Part shown: one piece after another, positions 52,892-62,272 of the stretch
Layout: the number at the start of each line of letters is the position of its first letter
Numbering within the stretch: position 1 is the first letter of the stretch
Origin: Variovorax boronicumulans NBRC 103145
GTDB lineage: Bacteria > Pseudomonadota > Gammaproteobacteria > Burkholderiales > Burkholderiaceae_C
Direction of reading: 5' to 3'
Assembly: GCF_001591345.1 (NCBI RefSeq)
Contig: NZ_BCUS01000013.1
Location: 1 to 64,000 of the forward strand
Length of the DNA: 64,000 bases
Made by a program: the position numbers and the translations under genes
The notes under the pieces: generated by a model
Told to the model about the DNA's origin: nothing
The model's database searches: none
The model's input: only the letters and a program-made list of their open reading frames with translations

Positions 52892-54097
52892 CTAGAACGC
52901 GTGGCGGATGCCGAAGTCGTAGCCCGTGGAGGTCTTCGGCGTGAGCCCCGCGCTCTGCACGAAGGCCGGGCCGCCCGTGGTGAGCGCCGCGCCGTTCTTG
53001 TTGCGCACGTGGCCCACGGTCGCGTACAGCGCGGTGCGCTTGGACAGGTTGTGCACGTAGCCCAGCGCCAGCTTGCCGGCCTTCGGGTTCTTCGCTGCGC
53101 CGAACGGTGCGCCGGTGTTGTCCTGGTCGTAGGTGACGTGCGAGTACGCGGCGCGGATCAGCCCGGCGCCGACGGGCACGGTGACGCCGACGACGTAGCC
53201 CTCGAGGTCCACCTTGCGCAGGCCGCCGCCGAGCGCGGGCTGCGCCAGGTCGCGCGCGTGCCGCGAGCGCGACCACTCGCCGAAGAGCTTGACGCTGCCG
53301 AAGTGGTACGAGGCGCCGAGGTTCATCGTCTTCACCGAGTCGGTGCTGCCTGCGTAGTAGTTGTCGGCGACCGTGCTGTCACCGTAGGCCACGGCCAGCT
53401 GCAGCGGTCCGCTCGCGTAGCCCAGTCGCCCGCCGATGTAGCGGCCTGCGCGAGAAGGCGCGACCGCGCCGGGGTTGCGCGCGCCGGTGACGGGATGCAC
53501 GCCCGGTGGCGTCGCGGTGCCGGGGTCGTAGCTGTCGCGCTCGTGCAGCGCGTACTGCAGTTGCCCGTGAAAGCCGCCGAGGTTCGGCGGCAGGAAGTAG
53601 CCGATGGAGTTGCTCGCCCGCACGTAGTTCGCGTTGCCCGCGAAGGCCGTGTTGGCCGCGAGGATCAGGTTGCCGCCGGCGCCGTTGGTGTTGATCGGGT
53701 CGAACAGCGTGTCGTTCCAGAAGGTCGGCGTGAAGTCGCGGCCCAGGCGGATCTCGCCGAAGCCGCCCGAGAGGCTCACGGTCGAGCGGCGCGAGAAGTT
53801 CGCGATGCCCATGGCACCGTCGTCGTTGGTGATCGGGGCTTCGAGCCAGAAGCTGGCGGCCAGGCCGCCGCCGAGGTCTTCGGTGCCACGAAAGCCCAGG
53901 CGGCTGGTGCTGTAGCCGGAGTGGCCGAGGGCGGTGCGGCGCACGGTCACGGCAGGCGTGAGGCCGCGCGGGTCTTCGGATCGGTTCGAATAGCTGCTGA
54001 CCATCGCATCGATCACGCCGAAGACGGTGACCGAGGATTGGGCGGATGCGGCACCGGCCAGGGAGACGGTGGCCAGGGCGATCAGGGATTTGTTCAT
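52892..54097 (-). CDS. Gram-negative trimeric porin (Bordetella/Burkholderia type)
   Basis: Outer-membrane porin of 401 aa. The signal peptide is MNKSLIALATVSLAGAASAQ, the mature start SSVTVFGVIDAMVSSYSN, then the typical TSRLGFRGTEDLGGGLAASFWLEAPI and the channel-constricting loop region, ending in a C-terminal Phe (GYDFGIRHAF) required for outer-membrane insertion. Forms a diffusion pore. It precedes nothing on its strand, but lies 157 nt downstream of an amidohydrolase gene with which it may share a pathway. Confidence 0.92.
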   Translation of the reverse strand: MNKSLIALATVSLAGAASAQSSVTVFGVIDAMVSSYSNRSEDPRGLTPAVTVRRTALGHSGYSTSRLGFRGTEDLGGGLAASFWLEAPITNDDGAMGIANFSRRSTVSLSGGFGEIRLGRDFTPTFWNDTLFDPINTNGAGGNLILAANTAFAGNANYVRASNSIGYFLPPNLGGFHGQLQYALHERDSYDPGTATPPGVHPVTGARNPGAVAPSRAGRYIGGRLGYASGPLQLAVAYGDSTVADNYYAGSTDSVKTMNLGASYHFGSVKLFGEWSRSRHARDLAQPALGGGLRKVDLEGYVVGVTVPVGAGLIRAAYSHVTYDQDNTGAPFGAAKNPKAGKLALGYVHNLSKRTALYATVGHVRNKNGAALTTGGPAFVQSAGLTPKTSTGYDFGIRHAF

Positions 54098-54254
54098 CGC
54101 GTGGATTCCAGAAAGTGGGAGGGCGCAGGACGAGCGGCGCCACGACAGCCCGGGAACGGGCTGCACGGAGGTGTTCAGTGAGCAGGGGTGGAGAGGGCGT
54201 GCGCGACGAGAACGTTGCGCAGCGCCTGCAGGCCGGGGCGGCCTGCGCGACGCG

Positions 54255-55832
54255 CTAGGTCGTGAAGGTGATGCTGGCCTGCTGCGGCCCGATGCGCTGC
54301 TGCGCCGCCACCTGCTGGGCCTTGAGCTTCGCCCAGTCGACGCCGAGCATCTTCCCGTGCCGCTTGCGCGCGGTGCCGGCGACCCACACGCTGTCGATGT
54401 CGGCCTGCGATGCGAAGTTCATCACCCGGTCGGCCAGGCTGCCCAGCATGGCGAAGCCGATGCGGTCGGTGCGCAGCAGCACCAGGTCGGCGCGCTTGCC
54501 GACCGTGAGGCTGCCCGTGACGTTGCCCAGCCGCACGGCTTTGGCACCGAGTGCGGTGGCGAAGTCGAGCGTGTCTTCCGATTTGTAGTCGCGCACGATC
54601 TCGCGCCCCTCGGGCTCGAGAAAGAGGCTGAGGAACGCGCAGCGCACGTGCTCGAAGTAGTCCTGCTGCAGCACCGAGTTCACGTCGATGCCGATGCCGG
54701 TGGCCACGCCGGCGTGGCGCGCGCGGCCGTGCGCGGAGGCCATGAGGTGCGGCGTCATCATGTAGGGGAACTCGCCGACCACCGTGGCGCAGAGCATGCC
54801 GCCGGTGTCGCGCAGCATCTTGAGCTCATCGTCGGTGAGACGGTTGCCGTGCGACGCGTGGTAGTCGGGCCCGAGCAGCCCCGCCTCATGCAGGTCGACG
54901 ATGCCGGAGCCGCGGTGCCCGATGGTGCCGGCGGGCTGCGGCTGCGCCGTCTTGTGCACGTGCGCGGCAATCATCTTCACGCCAGTGGCGCGGGCGCGTT
55001 CCCATTCCTTGCGCACCTCGGCCACGGGGCGGCCGGTGGCGTTCGAGGGCGCCAGGCCCAGCTGCAGCAGGCCGTTGCTGTCGGAGAACAACTCCTTCTG
55101 CAGGCGCTCGACGGTCTTCCAGTTGGTTTCGGTGGTCGTGTTGAGGTCGGCATGCACGCGGGCCGTCGAGATCGTCGAGCCCGGTCCGAAGGCGGTTGCG
55201 CGCCCGAGCTGGAAGGTGAACCAGCCGGCCACGCCCGAGTCCTTGACGCCGCGCGCGGCGGCCAGCGCTTTTTCTTCGGTGGGCTGGCCGTGCGCGTAGT
55301 CGAGCACGGTGGTCACGCCCGCGTCGATGGCCTGCAGGCCGCCGATCAGTTCCGCAAGGTAGTTGTCCTCGGGCGTCATGCAGGCCATGGTGCGCCGCTG
55401 CCAGCCGATGTAGCCCTTGGCGTAGGCATTGGGTTCGGCCTTGACGATGCGCCCTGCATCCAGGCCATGCCACATGTGGCGGTGGCCGTCGATCATGCCG
55501 GGCATCAGGATCATGCCGCGCGCCTCGATCACCTCGGCATCGCCGGCGGGCAGGCGCTTGCCGATGGCGGCGATCTTGCCGTTCTCGACCAGCACGTCGG
55601 TCGCCTGCAGCTCCTTGTTCAGCGGGTCCATCGTGAGCAGGTCGGCGCCGCGAATCAGCGTACGTCGCGCGGGGCCGCGTGGCGACGCAGCGGGCTTCGG
55701 CGTTTGCGCCATCGCCTGCGGCGCAAAGGCCGCTGCGGCGGCAGCGCCGGCCGACAGTCCGAGGAAAGCCTTGCGGGTCAATCCGGCCGGTGGCGCCGAG
55801 CCCGAGGGCGGGGCGATCTTGGGTGGGGTCAT
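54255..55832 (-). CDS. Amidohydrolase-family metal-dependent hydrolase, exported (paralogue 1)
   Basis: Protein of 525 aa. Residues ~17-43 form a Sec/Tat-like leader (LTRKAFLGLSAGAAAAAAFAPQAMAQ; only one Arg, so a Tat call is weak). The amidohydrolase barrel has the metal motif GMIDGHRHMW, further AAHVHK and the LGPDYHASHGNRLTDDELKML segment, and closes with VNFASQ.DSVWVAGTARKRHGKML. Members deaminate or hydrolyse cyclic C-N bonds; the substrate is unknown. It is about 50-60 percent identical by eye to the protein at 56963 and shares its upstream leader. Confidence 0.87.
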   Translation of the reverse strand: MTPPKIAPPSGSAPPAGLTRKAFLGLSAGAAAAAAFAPQAMAQTPKPAASPRGPARRTLIRGADLLTMDPLNKELQATDVLVENGKIAAIGKRLPAGDAEVIEARGMILMPGMIDGHRHMWHGLDAGRIVKAEPNAYAKGYIGWQRRTMACMTPEDNYLAELIGGLQAIDAGVTTVLDYAHGQPTEEKALAAARGVKDSGVAGWFTFQLGRATAFGPGSTISTARVHADLNTTTETNWKTVERLQKELFSDSNGLLQLGLAPSNATGRPVAEVRKEWERARATGVKMIAAHVHKTAQPQPAGTIGHRGSGIVDLHEAGLLGPDYHASHGNRLTDDELKMLRDTGGMLCATVVGEFPYMMTPHLMASAHGRARHAGVATGIGIDVNSVLQQDYFEHVRCAFLSLFLEPEGREIVRDYKSEDTLDFATALGAKAVRLGNVTGSLTVGKRADLVLLRTDRIGFAMLGSLADRVMNFASQADIDSVWVAGTARKRHGKMLGVDWAKLKAQQVAAQQRIGPQQASITFTT

Positions 55833-55892
55833 GTCTCGTTCCGTGGTTGTAAGAGTCCGAGGATGTTGACATTTTCATTTTTGACAATAAAC
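55833..55892 (-). repeat. Duplicated leader, copy 1 (upstream of amidohydrolase 1)
   Basis: The 60 nt before the start codon, read on the minus strand, align without a gap to 56903-56962, with 45 of 60 positions equal. The common core includes GTTTATTG, GTCA and CATCCTCGGAC, and ends in GAGAC before ATG. It overlaps the control region of the divergent LysR gene. Confidence 0.75.
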
Positions 55893-55932
55893 ATCGCCCG
55901 AAGAAAAAACTGTTTTCCTGAGAGGAAAGAAT

Positions 55933-56862
55933 ATGGACCGCCTCACGGCCATGTGTGTGTTCCGCAAGGTGGTCGAGCGCGGCAGTTTCACGGTCGCCGC
56001 CGAGCAGATGCGCATGTCCAACGCCTCGGTGAGCAAGTACGTGGCGGCGCTCGAAAACCACATCGGCACGCCGCTGCTGGCGCGCACCACGCGGCGCATC
56101 AACCTCACCGACGCCGGGCGCAGCTACTACGACAAGTGCGTGCGCATCCTCGATGACGTGGAGGAGGCCGAGAAGTCCGCCGGCCAGCTGCAGACCACGC
56201 CGCGCGGCCTGCTGAAAGTGCGCGCGCCGGTGTCGCTCGGCACGGCGCACCTGGGCCGCACGGTGGCGGATTTCCTGGCCGGCTTCCCCGAGGTGACGAT
56301 CGACATGACGCTCAACGACCGCTTCGTCGACCCGGCGGAAGAGGGCGTCGACGTGGCGCTGTTCATCGCCGACCATGTGAAGGACGCGACCGGTGCCACC
56401 CGCGCCATCGCGAAGATGCCGCGCATGCTGGTCGCTGCGCCGGCCTACCTTGCAGCGCGCGGCGCGCCTGATGTGCCGGCGGATCTCGTGCGCCACAACT
56501 GCCTGATCTACACGCGCGGCCAGACGCCCGACGAGTGGCGCTTCAGCGAAGGCGGGAGCGAGCGCGTGGTGCGCGTCGGCGGCAACTGCCGCTGCAACAA
56601 CAGCCTGGTGCTGCGCGAGGCGCTGCTGGCCGGCGCAGGGATCGGCTTGCTGCCGGCGTTCCTCGTGACGGCCCACCTCGCCGACGGCAACCTGCACACC
56701 GTGCTGCCCGGCGTGGTGCCCGAGCCGCGCACGCTGTTCGCCGTGTTCCCGCAGCCGCGCCGCCCGTCGCCGAAGGTGCGCGAATTCGTGAACTTCGTGG
56801 CGCGCAGCTTTGCCGCGGACAGCCAGTGGCAGCTCGAAGCCGACGACGCGGCCGTGGCATAG
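55933..56862 (+). CDS. LysR-family transcriptional regulator
   Basis: LTTR of 309 aa. The HTH lies at about residues 2-60 (MCVFRKVVERGSFTVAAEQMRMSNASVSKYVAALE), typical of the subgroup that includes DsdC/AaeR-like proteins. The effector domain follows. AGAGGAAAG sits just before the ATG as a strong ribosome-binding site. It stands between two paralogous amidohydrolase genes whose leaders match each other, so it is the likely common regulator of both. Confidence 0.9.
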   Translation: MDRLTAMCVFRKVVERGSFTVAAEQMRMSNASVSKYVAALENHIGTPLLARTTRRINLTDAGRSYYDKCVRILDDVEEAEKSAGQLQTTPRGLLKVRAPVSLGTAHLGRTVADFLAGFPEVTIDMTLNDRFVDPAEEGVDVALFIADHVKDATGATRAIAKMPRMLVAAPAYLAARGAPDVPADLVRHNCLIYTRGQTPDEWRFSEGGSERVVRVGGNCRCNNSLVLREALLAGAGIGLLPAFLVTAHLADGNLHTVLPGVVPEPRTLFAVFPQPRRPSPKVREFVNFVARSFAADSQWQLEADDAAVA

Positions 56863-56902
56863 ATTTTTTCCTCCCAAGAAATCATTTCTTTCTTTGGACG
56901 CC

Positions 56903-56962
56903 GTTTATTGATCGAAACGAAAACGTCAGCATCCTCGGACCCTTTGAAACCCCGAGTGAGAC
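56903..56962 (+). repeat. Duplicated leader, copy 2 (upstream of amidohydrolase 2)
   Basis: Counterpart of 55833-55892, in the opposite orientation relative to the LysR gene. Conservation of the untranslated leader beyond coding need suggests a shared operator or a recent segmental duplication with the gene. Confidence 0.75.
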
Positions 56963-58380
56963 ATGACGCATACCCTGATCAAGAACGCCAGCATCCTGAC
57001 GCGAGACCCTAAGCTCGGAGACCTGCACGGCAGTGACCTGCTGATCGACGGCGACCGCATTGCCGCCGTCGGCCCGAACCTGCAGGCGCCACCCGACGCC
57101 GAGGTCATCGATGCGAAAGGCATGGTGCTCATGCCGGGCCTGATCGACGGCCACCGCCACGTCTGGGAAATCATCGACATGGGCCGCCTGGTCAAGACGC
57201 GCCCGGCCGAGTACGCGCCGTACTACCAACAGTGGAAGATGCGCACCATCGTCTCGATGACGCCCGAGGACAACTACCTCGCCGAACTGATCGGCGGCCT
57301 GCAGGCCATCGACTCCGGCGTGACCACCGTGCTCGACTACGCGCACGGCCAGCCCAGCGAAGACCGCGCCATGGCCGCCGCGCAGGGTCTGCGCGACTCC
57401 GGCATTGCCGGCTGGTTCGCGTTCCAGCTCGGCGTGTCGTCTTCGTACAAGCCGGGCGATACCGTGTCGCTGGCCAAGGCCGACGGCGAGCGCATCGCCA
57501 TGACCAACGAGTCGCACTGGAAGACCGCCGAACGGCTGCAGAAGGAACTGTTCTCCGACAGCACGGCCCTGTTGCAGCTCGGCCTGGCACCGAGCGGCAA
57601 CAACGGCAGCCGCATTGAGGACATCCGCAAGGAATGGACGCGTGCGCGCGGCATGGGCGTGAAGATGCTCGCGGCCCACATCCACAAGCCCGAGCAACCG
57701 CACGCCCCGGGCGTGATGGGCCACCGCGATTCGGGCATGCCCGACCTGTACGAAGCCGGCCTGCTCGGCCCCGACTACCAGGCCACCCACGCCAACCGGC
57801 TCACGTCGGACGAGCTGAAGATGCTGCGCGACACCGGCGGCATGATCTGCGCGACCGCGATGGGCGAGTTCCCGTACGTGATGTCGCCGAGCAAGGGCCC
57901 GTCGGTGCACGGGCGCGCACGCGCGGCCGGCGTGCCCACGGGCATGGGCATCGACATCTCGCTGGCGCTCACGGGTGATTACTTCGAGCACATCCGCGCC
58001 ACGTTCTGGAGTCTGTACCTCGACCCCGAGTGCCGCGGGTACGTCGGCCGGTACACGTCGGAAGACATCCTGGACTTCGCCACCTCGATGGGCGCGCAGG
58101 CCGTGCGACTGGGCGGCGTGACGGGCACCATCACCGTCGGCAAGCGCGCCGACCTCGTGCTGCTGAGCACCACCGCATCGGCTTCGGCATGGCCGGCAGC
58201 CTCGCGGACCGCGTCGTCACCTTCGCCGGCACGCCCGACGTCGACAGCGTGTGGATCGCCGGCAAGGCACGCAAGCGGCACGGCAAGATGCTCGGTGTCG
58301 ATTGGGCGAACCTCAAGGCCCGGCTGGTGGAAGCGCAAGAGCGCGTGGGGGCACGGGCCGCCAGCATCAAGTTCGTCTGA
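56963..58380 (+). pseudogene. Amidohydrolase paralogue 2, single-base frameshift near the 3' end
   Basis: The frame reads well from MTHTLIKNASILTRDPKLG through GLIDGHRHVW (metal motif), LGPDYQATHANRLTSDEL and VGKRADLVLLSTT to about 58170. There it shifts: the correct end (RIGFGMAGSLADRVVTFAG...ASIKFV, stop 58380) is in the next frame. The paralogue reads VLLRTDRIGFAMLGSLADRV, so one base (G of GAC) is missing within AGCACCACCGC at about 58166-58176. Restored, the protein would be 472 aa. As sequenced it ends in 110+ unrelated residues at 58591. No leader peptide is seen, unlike paralogue 1. It may be a sequencing error or a genuine recent lesion. Confidence 0.8.
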
Positions 58381-58418
58381 GGCGCTGAGGCCGCACGCCC
58401 GATCCTCTGAACTCCATC

Positions 58419-59396
58419 ATGAAAAAAATACTGAGACTCTTCGCGTTCGCCGCGCTGCAATTGGGCGCCGTGGCATCGCACGCGCAAGCCGCCGACAGCT
58501 GGCCGAACCGGCCGGTGCGCATCGTGCACGGCTTTGCGCCGGGCGGTCCCATCGACCACCTGGCGCGCCTGCTGGCTGCGCAGTTCCATGAGCACTTCAA
58601 GCAGTCGGCCATCGTCGAGGCCAAGCCGGGCGCGGGCGGCACCATGGCCGCGCGCTACGTGGCGCGCAGTGCACCCGACGGCTACACGCTCTTTCTCATG
58701 GCCTCCGGCCATGCGGCGGCGCCCAGCCTGTACGGCGCGTTGCCCTACGACGCGGTGAACGACTTCACCATGATCTCGATGGTGGCGCAGAGCCCGTTCG
58801 CGATCATCGCCAACCCCAACGCGAAGTTCGCCACCGTGCAGGAGCTGATGAAGAAGGCCAAGGCCGCGCCCGGCACCATCGACTACGGCTCGGGTGGCAA
58901 CGGCAGCGGCATGCACCTGGCCGCGGCGCTGCTGCAGTCGCGGGCGGGCGTGCGCTTCAACCACGTGCCCTACCGCGGCGGCAGCGCCACCGCGCTGGCG
59001 GTGGTGAGCGGCGAGGTGCCGATCATCGTCACGTCGATGGCCGGCATGAGCGCCTACATCGACAGCGGCAAGGTCAAGCCGCTGGCCGTGACCTCGCGCC
59101 AGCGCTTCGCGCTGTACCCCGACGTGCCGACCATTGCAGAAACCGTGTTGCCCGACTTCGACGTGACCGCCTGGTATGCCCTGGGTGGGCCGAAGAACCT
59201 GCCGCCGGCCATCGTCGCGAAGCTCGCCGAGATGGTGCGCGTCACGCTCAAGCGCCCCGAGGTGGCTGAAGGCCTGCGGCTGCAGGCGGCCGATGCGTGG
59301 TCCACCACGCCGGCCGAGGCGCAAGCCTTCGTCGCGAAGGAAGTGACGCGCTGGACCCAGGTGGTCCGCGACGAGAAGATCTCGGCGCAGAACTGA
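58419..59396 (+). CDS. Bug/TctC-family solute-binding protein
   Basis: Periplasmic binding protein of 325 aa. The signal peptide is LRLFAFAALQLGAVASHAQA, mature start WPNRPVRIVHGFAPGGPIDHLARLLA, and the family middle motif YGSGGNGSGMHLAAALL. It lies 38 nt after the frameshifted amidohydrolase on the same strand and probably binds its substrate or product. No TctAB permease genes are near. Bug proteins can also act in signalling rather than uptake. Confidence 0.9.
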   Translation: MKKILRLFAFAALQLGAVASHAQAADSWPNRPVRIVHGFAPGGPIDHLARLLAAQFHEHFKQSAIVEAKPGAGGTMAARYVARSAPDGYTLFLMASGHAAAPSLYGALPYDAVNDFTMISMVAQSPFAIIANPNAKFATVQELMKKAKAAPGTIDYGSGGNGSGMHLAAALLQSRAGVRFNHVPYRGGSATALAVVSGEVPIIVTSMAGMSAYIDSGKVKPLAVTSRQRFALYPDVPTIAETVLPDFDVTAWYALGGPKNLPPAIVAKLAEMVRVTLKRPEVAEGLRLQAADAWSTTPAEAQAFVAKEVTRWTQVVRDEKISAQN

Positions 59397-59430
59397 GACG
59401 CGGCCGGCCATGCGCTCCGAGGGCAACCGA

Positions 59431-61206
59431 TCAATGGCGAGCTGGCACGCCTTCGGCTTCGTCGCCGTGGTCGTGCAGGTGGCCGACGGCCTTCAGCACG
59501 CGCGCATCGGTGCGCGGCGGCAACGCAGTGCCGTGGTGCTGCGCCACGTGCACGGGCTTGCCGTCGACGAAGGTCAGCACGGAGCGGATCTGGTGGATGT
59601 CGTCGGGCGCCACGGTGAGGAAGGGCGCGTCGAGCACCGCGAAGTCCGCGAGCTTGCCGGCCGTCAGCGAACCGCGATGCGGCTCGCTGAAGGTGAGCCA
59701 CGCGGCGTTGGCCGTGTACAGGCGCAAGGCTTCCTCGCGCGTGAGCAGGAGGTCGGCGCGGCGCTGCACGGCGCCTCCGACGGCGCGGCCCGTCACGTGG
59801 TACTCGATGGCGCGCCACACGTTGATCACACCGACGCGCGTGGAATCGGTGCCGCCGGCCACCCTCAGGCCCTTTTGCAGCGCCAGCCGCGTGGGCGGCG
59901 AGGCCTGCGCGGCCTCGGCACCATGGGCCTTCTGGATCGCCGGCGCCTCGAAGTACGGACCCATCTGCACCGTGTACGCCATGCCCAGCTTGCGCATGCG
60001 TTCGAAGGTCTGTTCGGAGCCCGTGTTGATGTGCGTGATGGCCCATCGCAGGTCCTTGAAGGGACGCGTCTGCGCGACCTTCTCGAGCACATCGAGGATG
60101 GCTTTCGCGCCGTCTTCGGTGTAGGCGTGGATCTCCAGCGGATAGCGGCGCTCGGCCGCGAACAGCGCGGCCCGGGCCAGCTCGTCGCGTGCGGAGGGCG
60201 GCGGGTTGAAGCCCGCGCTCATGCGCACGCCATCGTTCATGTCGAAGGCCAGCACTTCGCCCACGCCGAGAAAGCGCAGCATGTCGTCGCCGAACAGCGG
60301 CGGCAGGTAGGCCAGGCTGGTCTGGAACCAGGCGGTCTCGTTGCCGGGCGCGAGGGCCGATGCGCGGTAGGCGACGCGCACAGTCAGCGCCTTGTCGCGC
60401 CACAGCGAGAACAGCGGGCTGTAGATCGCGTGGTCGCCCGCGGCCGGGTCGACGACGCCGGTCACGCCCAGGCGGTTGAGCTCGCGGAAGAAGGCCTGCA
60501 GGCTGGCGCGGTTCTCGGTTTCGGGGCGCGCGCTGATGCGAGCGAACAGCGCAGAGAAGGGGCCGATGCCGCCGAGCAGCTTGCCGGTGGCTCGGCCTTG
60601 CGCATCGCGTTCGACCGTGATGCCGGGCGGCAGGTCGGCGCCGGTGTCCAGCCCCAGCACGTCGATCGCCTGGCGGTTGACGACGGCGTAGTCGTACAGG
60701 TACTGCACGTAGGCCGGGTTGTGGGGCAGTGCGGTGCTCAGGTCCTGCGGCGTCGGCGCGCGCTGCTCGGCGAACTGCGCCGGATGCCACGCGCCCATCA
60801 CCGCGATCCATCGGCCGGGCCCGCGCTTCGTCGCCTCTTGCGCGAGCTGGTCGAGCGCGCCGGACAGCGTGGTCTGTTCGTACCAGTAGCTCTCGAAGGT
60901 GAAACCCTGGCCGCCGCGGATGGCGTGGATGTGCGCATCGATGAGGCCAGGGACCACCGTCTTGCCGCCCAGGTCGATGACGCGGGTGTGCGCGGTGCGC
61001 AGTTTGCGGATGGCGGTGTTCGAGCCCACCGCGATGATGCGGTTGCCGCGCACCGCGAGCGCCTGCGCGCGGGGCTTCGCCGGGTCCATCGTGAGGAGCT
61101 CGCCGTTGAGCAGCAGGGTGTCGGCAGCCTGCGCCACAGGCAGCCACAGCAGCGCGAGCGTCGCAGCGGCGGCCGCGACGAGCCGTGGTCGTATCGGTCG
61201 TTTCAT
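59431..61206 (-). CDS. Amidohydrolase family 3 (YtcJ-like) protein, exported
   Basis: Protein of 591 aa. A signal peptide runs to about residue 28 (LVAAAAATLALLWLPVAQAA). The amidohydrolase 3 fold has the metal motif GLIDAHIHAIRGGQG, EIHAYTEDGAKAI in the middle, AITHINTGSEQTF and the end VAGGTDSTRVGVINVWRAIEYHVTGR. Family members act on N-acyl or cyclic amide bonds, but no specific substrate can be named. The last gene of the four-gene minus operon with porin, Bug protein and oxidoreductase. Confidence 0.88.
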   Translation of the reverse strand: MKRPIRPRLVAAAAATLALLWLPVAQAADTLLLNGELLTMDPAKPRAQALAVRGNRIIAVGSNTAIRKLRTAHTRVIDLGGKTVVPGLIDAHIHAIRGGQGFTFESYWYEQTTLSGALDQLAQEATKRGPGRWIAVMGAWHPAQFAEQRAPTPQDLSTALPHNPAYVQYLYDYAVVNRQAIDVLGLDTGADLPPGITVERDAQGRATGKLLGGIGPFSALFARISARPETENRASLQAFFRELNRLGVTGVVDPAAGDHAIYSPLFSLWRDKALTVRVAYRASALAPGNETAWFQTSLAYLPPLFGDDMLRFLGVGEVLAFDMNDGVRMSAGFNPPPSARDELARAALFAAERRYPLEIHAYTEDGAKAILDVLEKVAQTRPFKDLRWAITHINTGSEQTFERMRKLGMAYTVQMGPYFEAPAIQKAHGAEAAQASPPTRLALQKGLRVAGGTDSTRVGVINVWRAIEYHVTGRAVGGAVQRRADLLLTREEALRLYTANAAWLTFSEPHRGSLTAGKLADFAVLDAPFLTVAPDDIHQIRSVLTFVDGKPVHVAQHHGTALPPRTDARVLKAVGHLHDHGDEAEGVPARH

Positions 61207-61215
61207 GGGCTGCGT

Positions 61216-62238
61216 TCAGAAGGCGTGGTTCACGCCGAGCTGAATGCCCGACGAGCGCTGGCCCGGCACACCGGCCGGCGACGAATCGGCCACCACATAG
61301 ACAGCATTGCCGCGGTTGCTGATGCGCGAGTAGGCGCTGTACAGCGTGGTGCGCTTGCTCAGGTGGTGCGCGTAGCCGATGGCGAACTGGCGCGCGGTGC
61401 CGTCGGTCTCGAGGCCGGGGCCGGAGCGCTCGGAGCGCGCGAACGACACGCGGATCTGCCCCGCGCCGACGGGAACCGACGCGCCGATCAGCGCGTTCGT
61501 CTGCCGCTCGCGTCCCAGCCGATGGCGCAGGTAGTTGGCATAGGCCTTGACGACGCCGAAGTCGTAGCTGCCGCCGACGGTCGCCGTGCGGTAGTCGTCG
61601 ACGCCGATGGCGGTCTGGCCGTAAGCGGCGGCCACGTTGAGCGGGCCCGACTCGTAGCCCAGCCGCCCGCCGCGGTAGCCGGCGCCCTGCGTGCCTTCAG
61701 CCGCTGCGAACATGAACTGCCCGTACAGGCCGCCGAGGCCGCGCGGCAGAAAGTAGCCGGCCGAGTTGCTGGCGCGAGCCTGCGTGCGGGCGCGGCCCAG
61801 GCCGAGCGGCCAGCCTTCAACGATGTTGCTGCTGCCTCCCACGCCGACCGTGCCGAAGGGCGAGAAGCTCGACACGTTCCAGAACGTGGGCGTGTAGTCG
61901 CGGCCCAGGCGCAGCTCGCCGAGGTCCTTGCTCATCAGGCTCACGGTGGAGCGCCGGCCGAAGCCGCCCTGCGTCTCGCCGGTGTCGGGCAGCACGGCGG
62001 TCTCGAGCCAGAAGCCGGCCGCGAGTCCGCCGCCCAGGTCTTCCACGCCGCGAAAGCCCAGGCGGCTGGGCAGCAGGTAGCCGCCCTGGTCCATAGCTTT
62101 GGCCGAGGCGTTGCCTGCCTTCGAGTAGGTGAAGTTCAGGTCGATGCTGCCGAACACCGTCACGGACGATTGGCCGTGCGCGGCGCTGAGCGCCCCCGCG
62201 GCCGCGAGGGCAAGCAGAAGTTTGTGTGGTTGTCTCAT
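61216..62238 (-). CDS. Gram-negative porin (Bordetella/Burkholderia type), second copy
   Basis: Outer-membrane porin of 340 aa. The signal peptide ends at AAHGQ, mature start SSVTVFGSIDLNFTYSKAG, then SRLGFRGVEDLGGGLAAGFWLETAV and the C-terminal Phe (LGVNHAF). It is shorter than the porin at 52892 (340 versus 401 aa), with reduced loops. It lies 9 nt before the YtcJ-like gene and 34 nt after the Bug gene, so uptake across the outer membrane is tied to that operon. Confidence 0.92.
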   Translation of the reverse strand: MRQPHKLLLALAAAGALSAAHGQSSVTVFGSIDLNFTYSKAGNASAKAMDQGGYLLPSRLGFRGVEDLGGGLAAGFWLETAVLPDTGETQGGFGRRSTVSLMSKDLGELRLGRDYTPTFWNVSSFSPFGTVGVGGSSNIVEGWPLGLGRARTQARASNSAGYFLPRGLGGLYGQFMFAAAEGTQGAGYRGGRLGYESGPLNVAAAYGQTAIGVDDYRTATVGGSYDFGVVKAYANYLRHRLGRERQTNALIGASVPVGAGQIRVSFARSERSGPGLETDGTARQFAIGYAHHLSKRTTLYSAYSRISNRGNAVYVVADSSPAGVPGQRSSGIQLGVNHAF

Positions 62239-62272
62239 GTTTTTCTTTCGGAGCGGAGCGGTCGAGGGGTGA

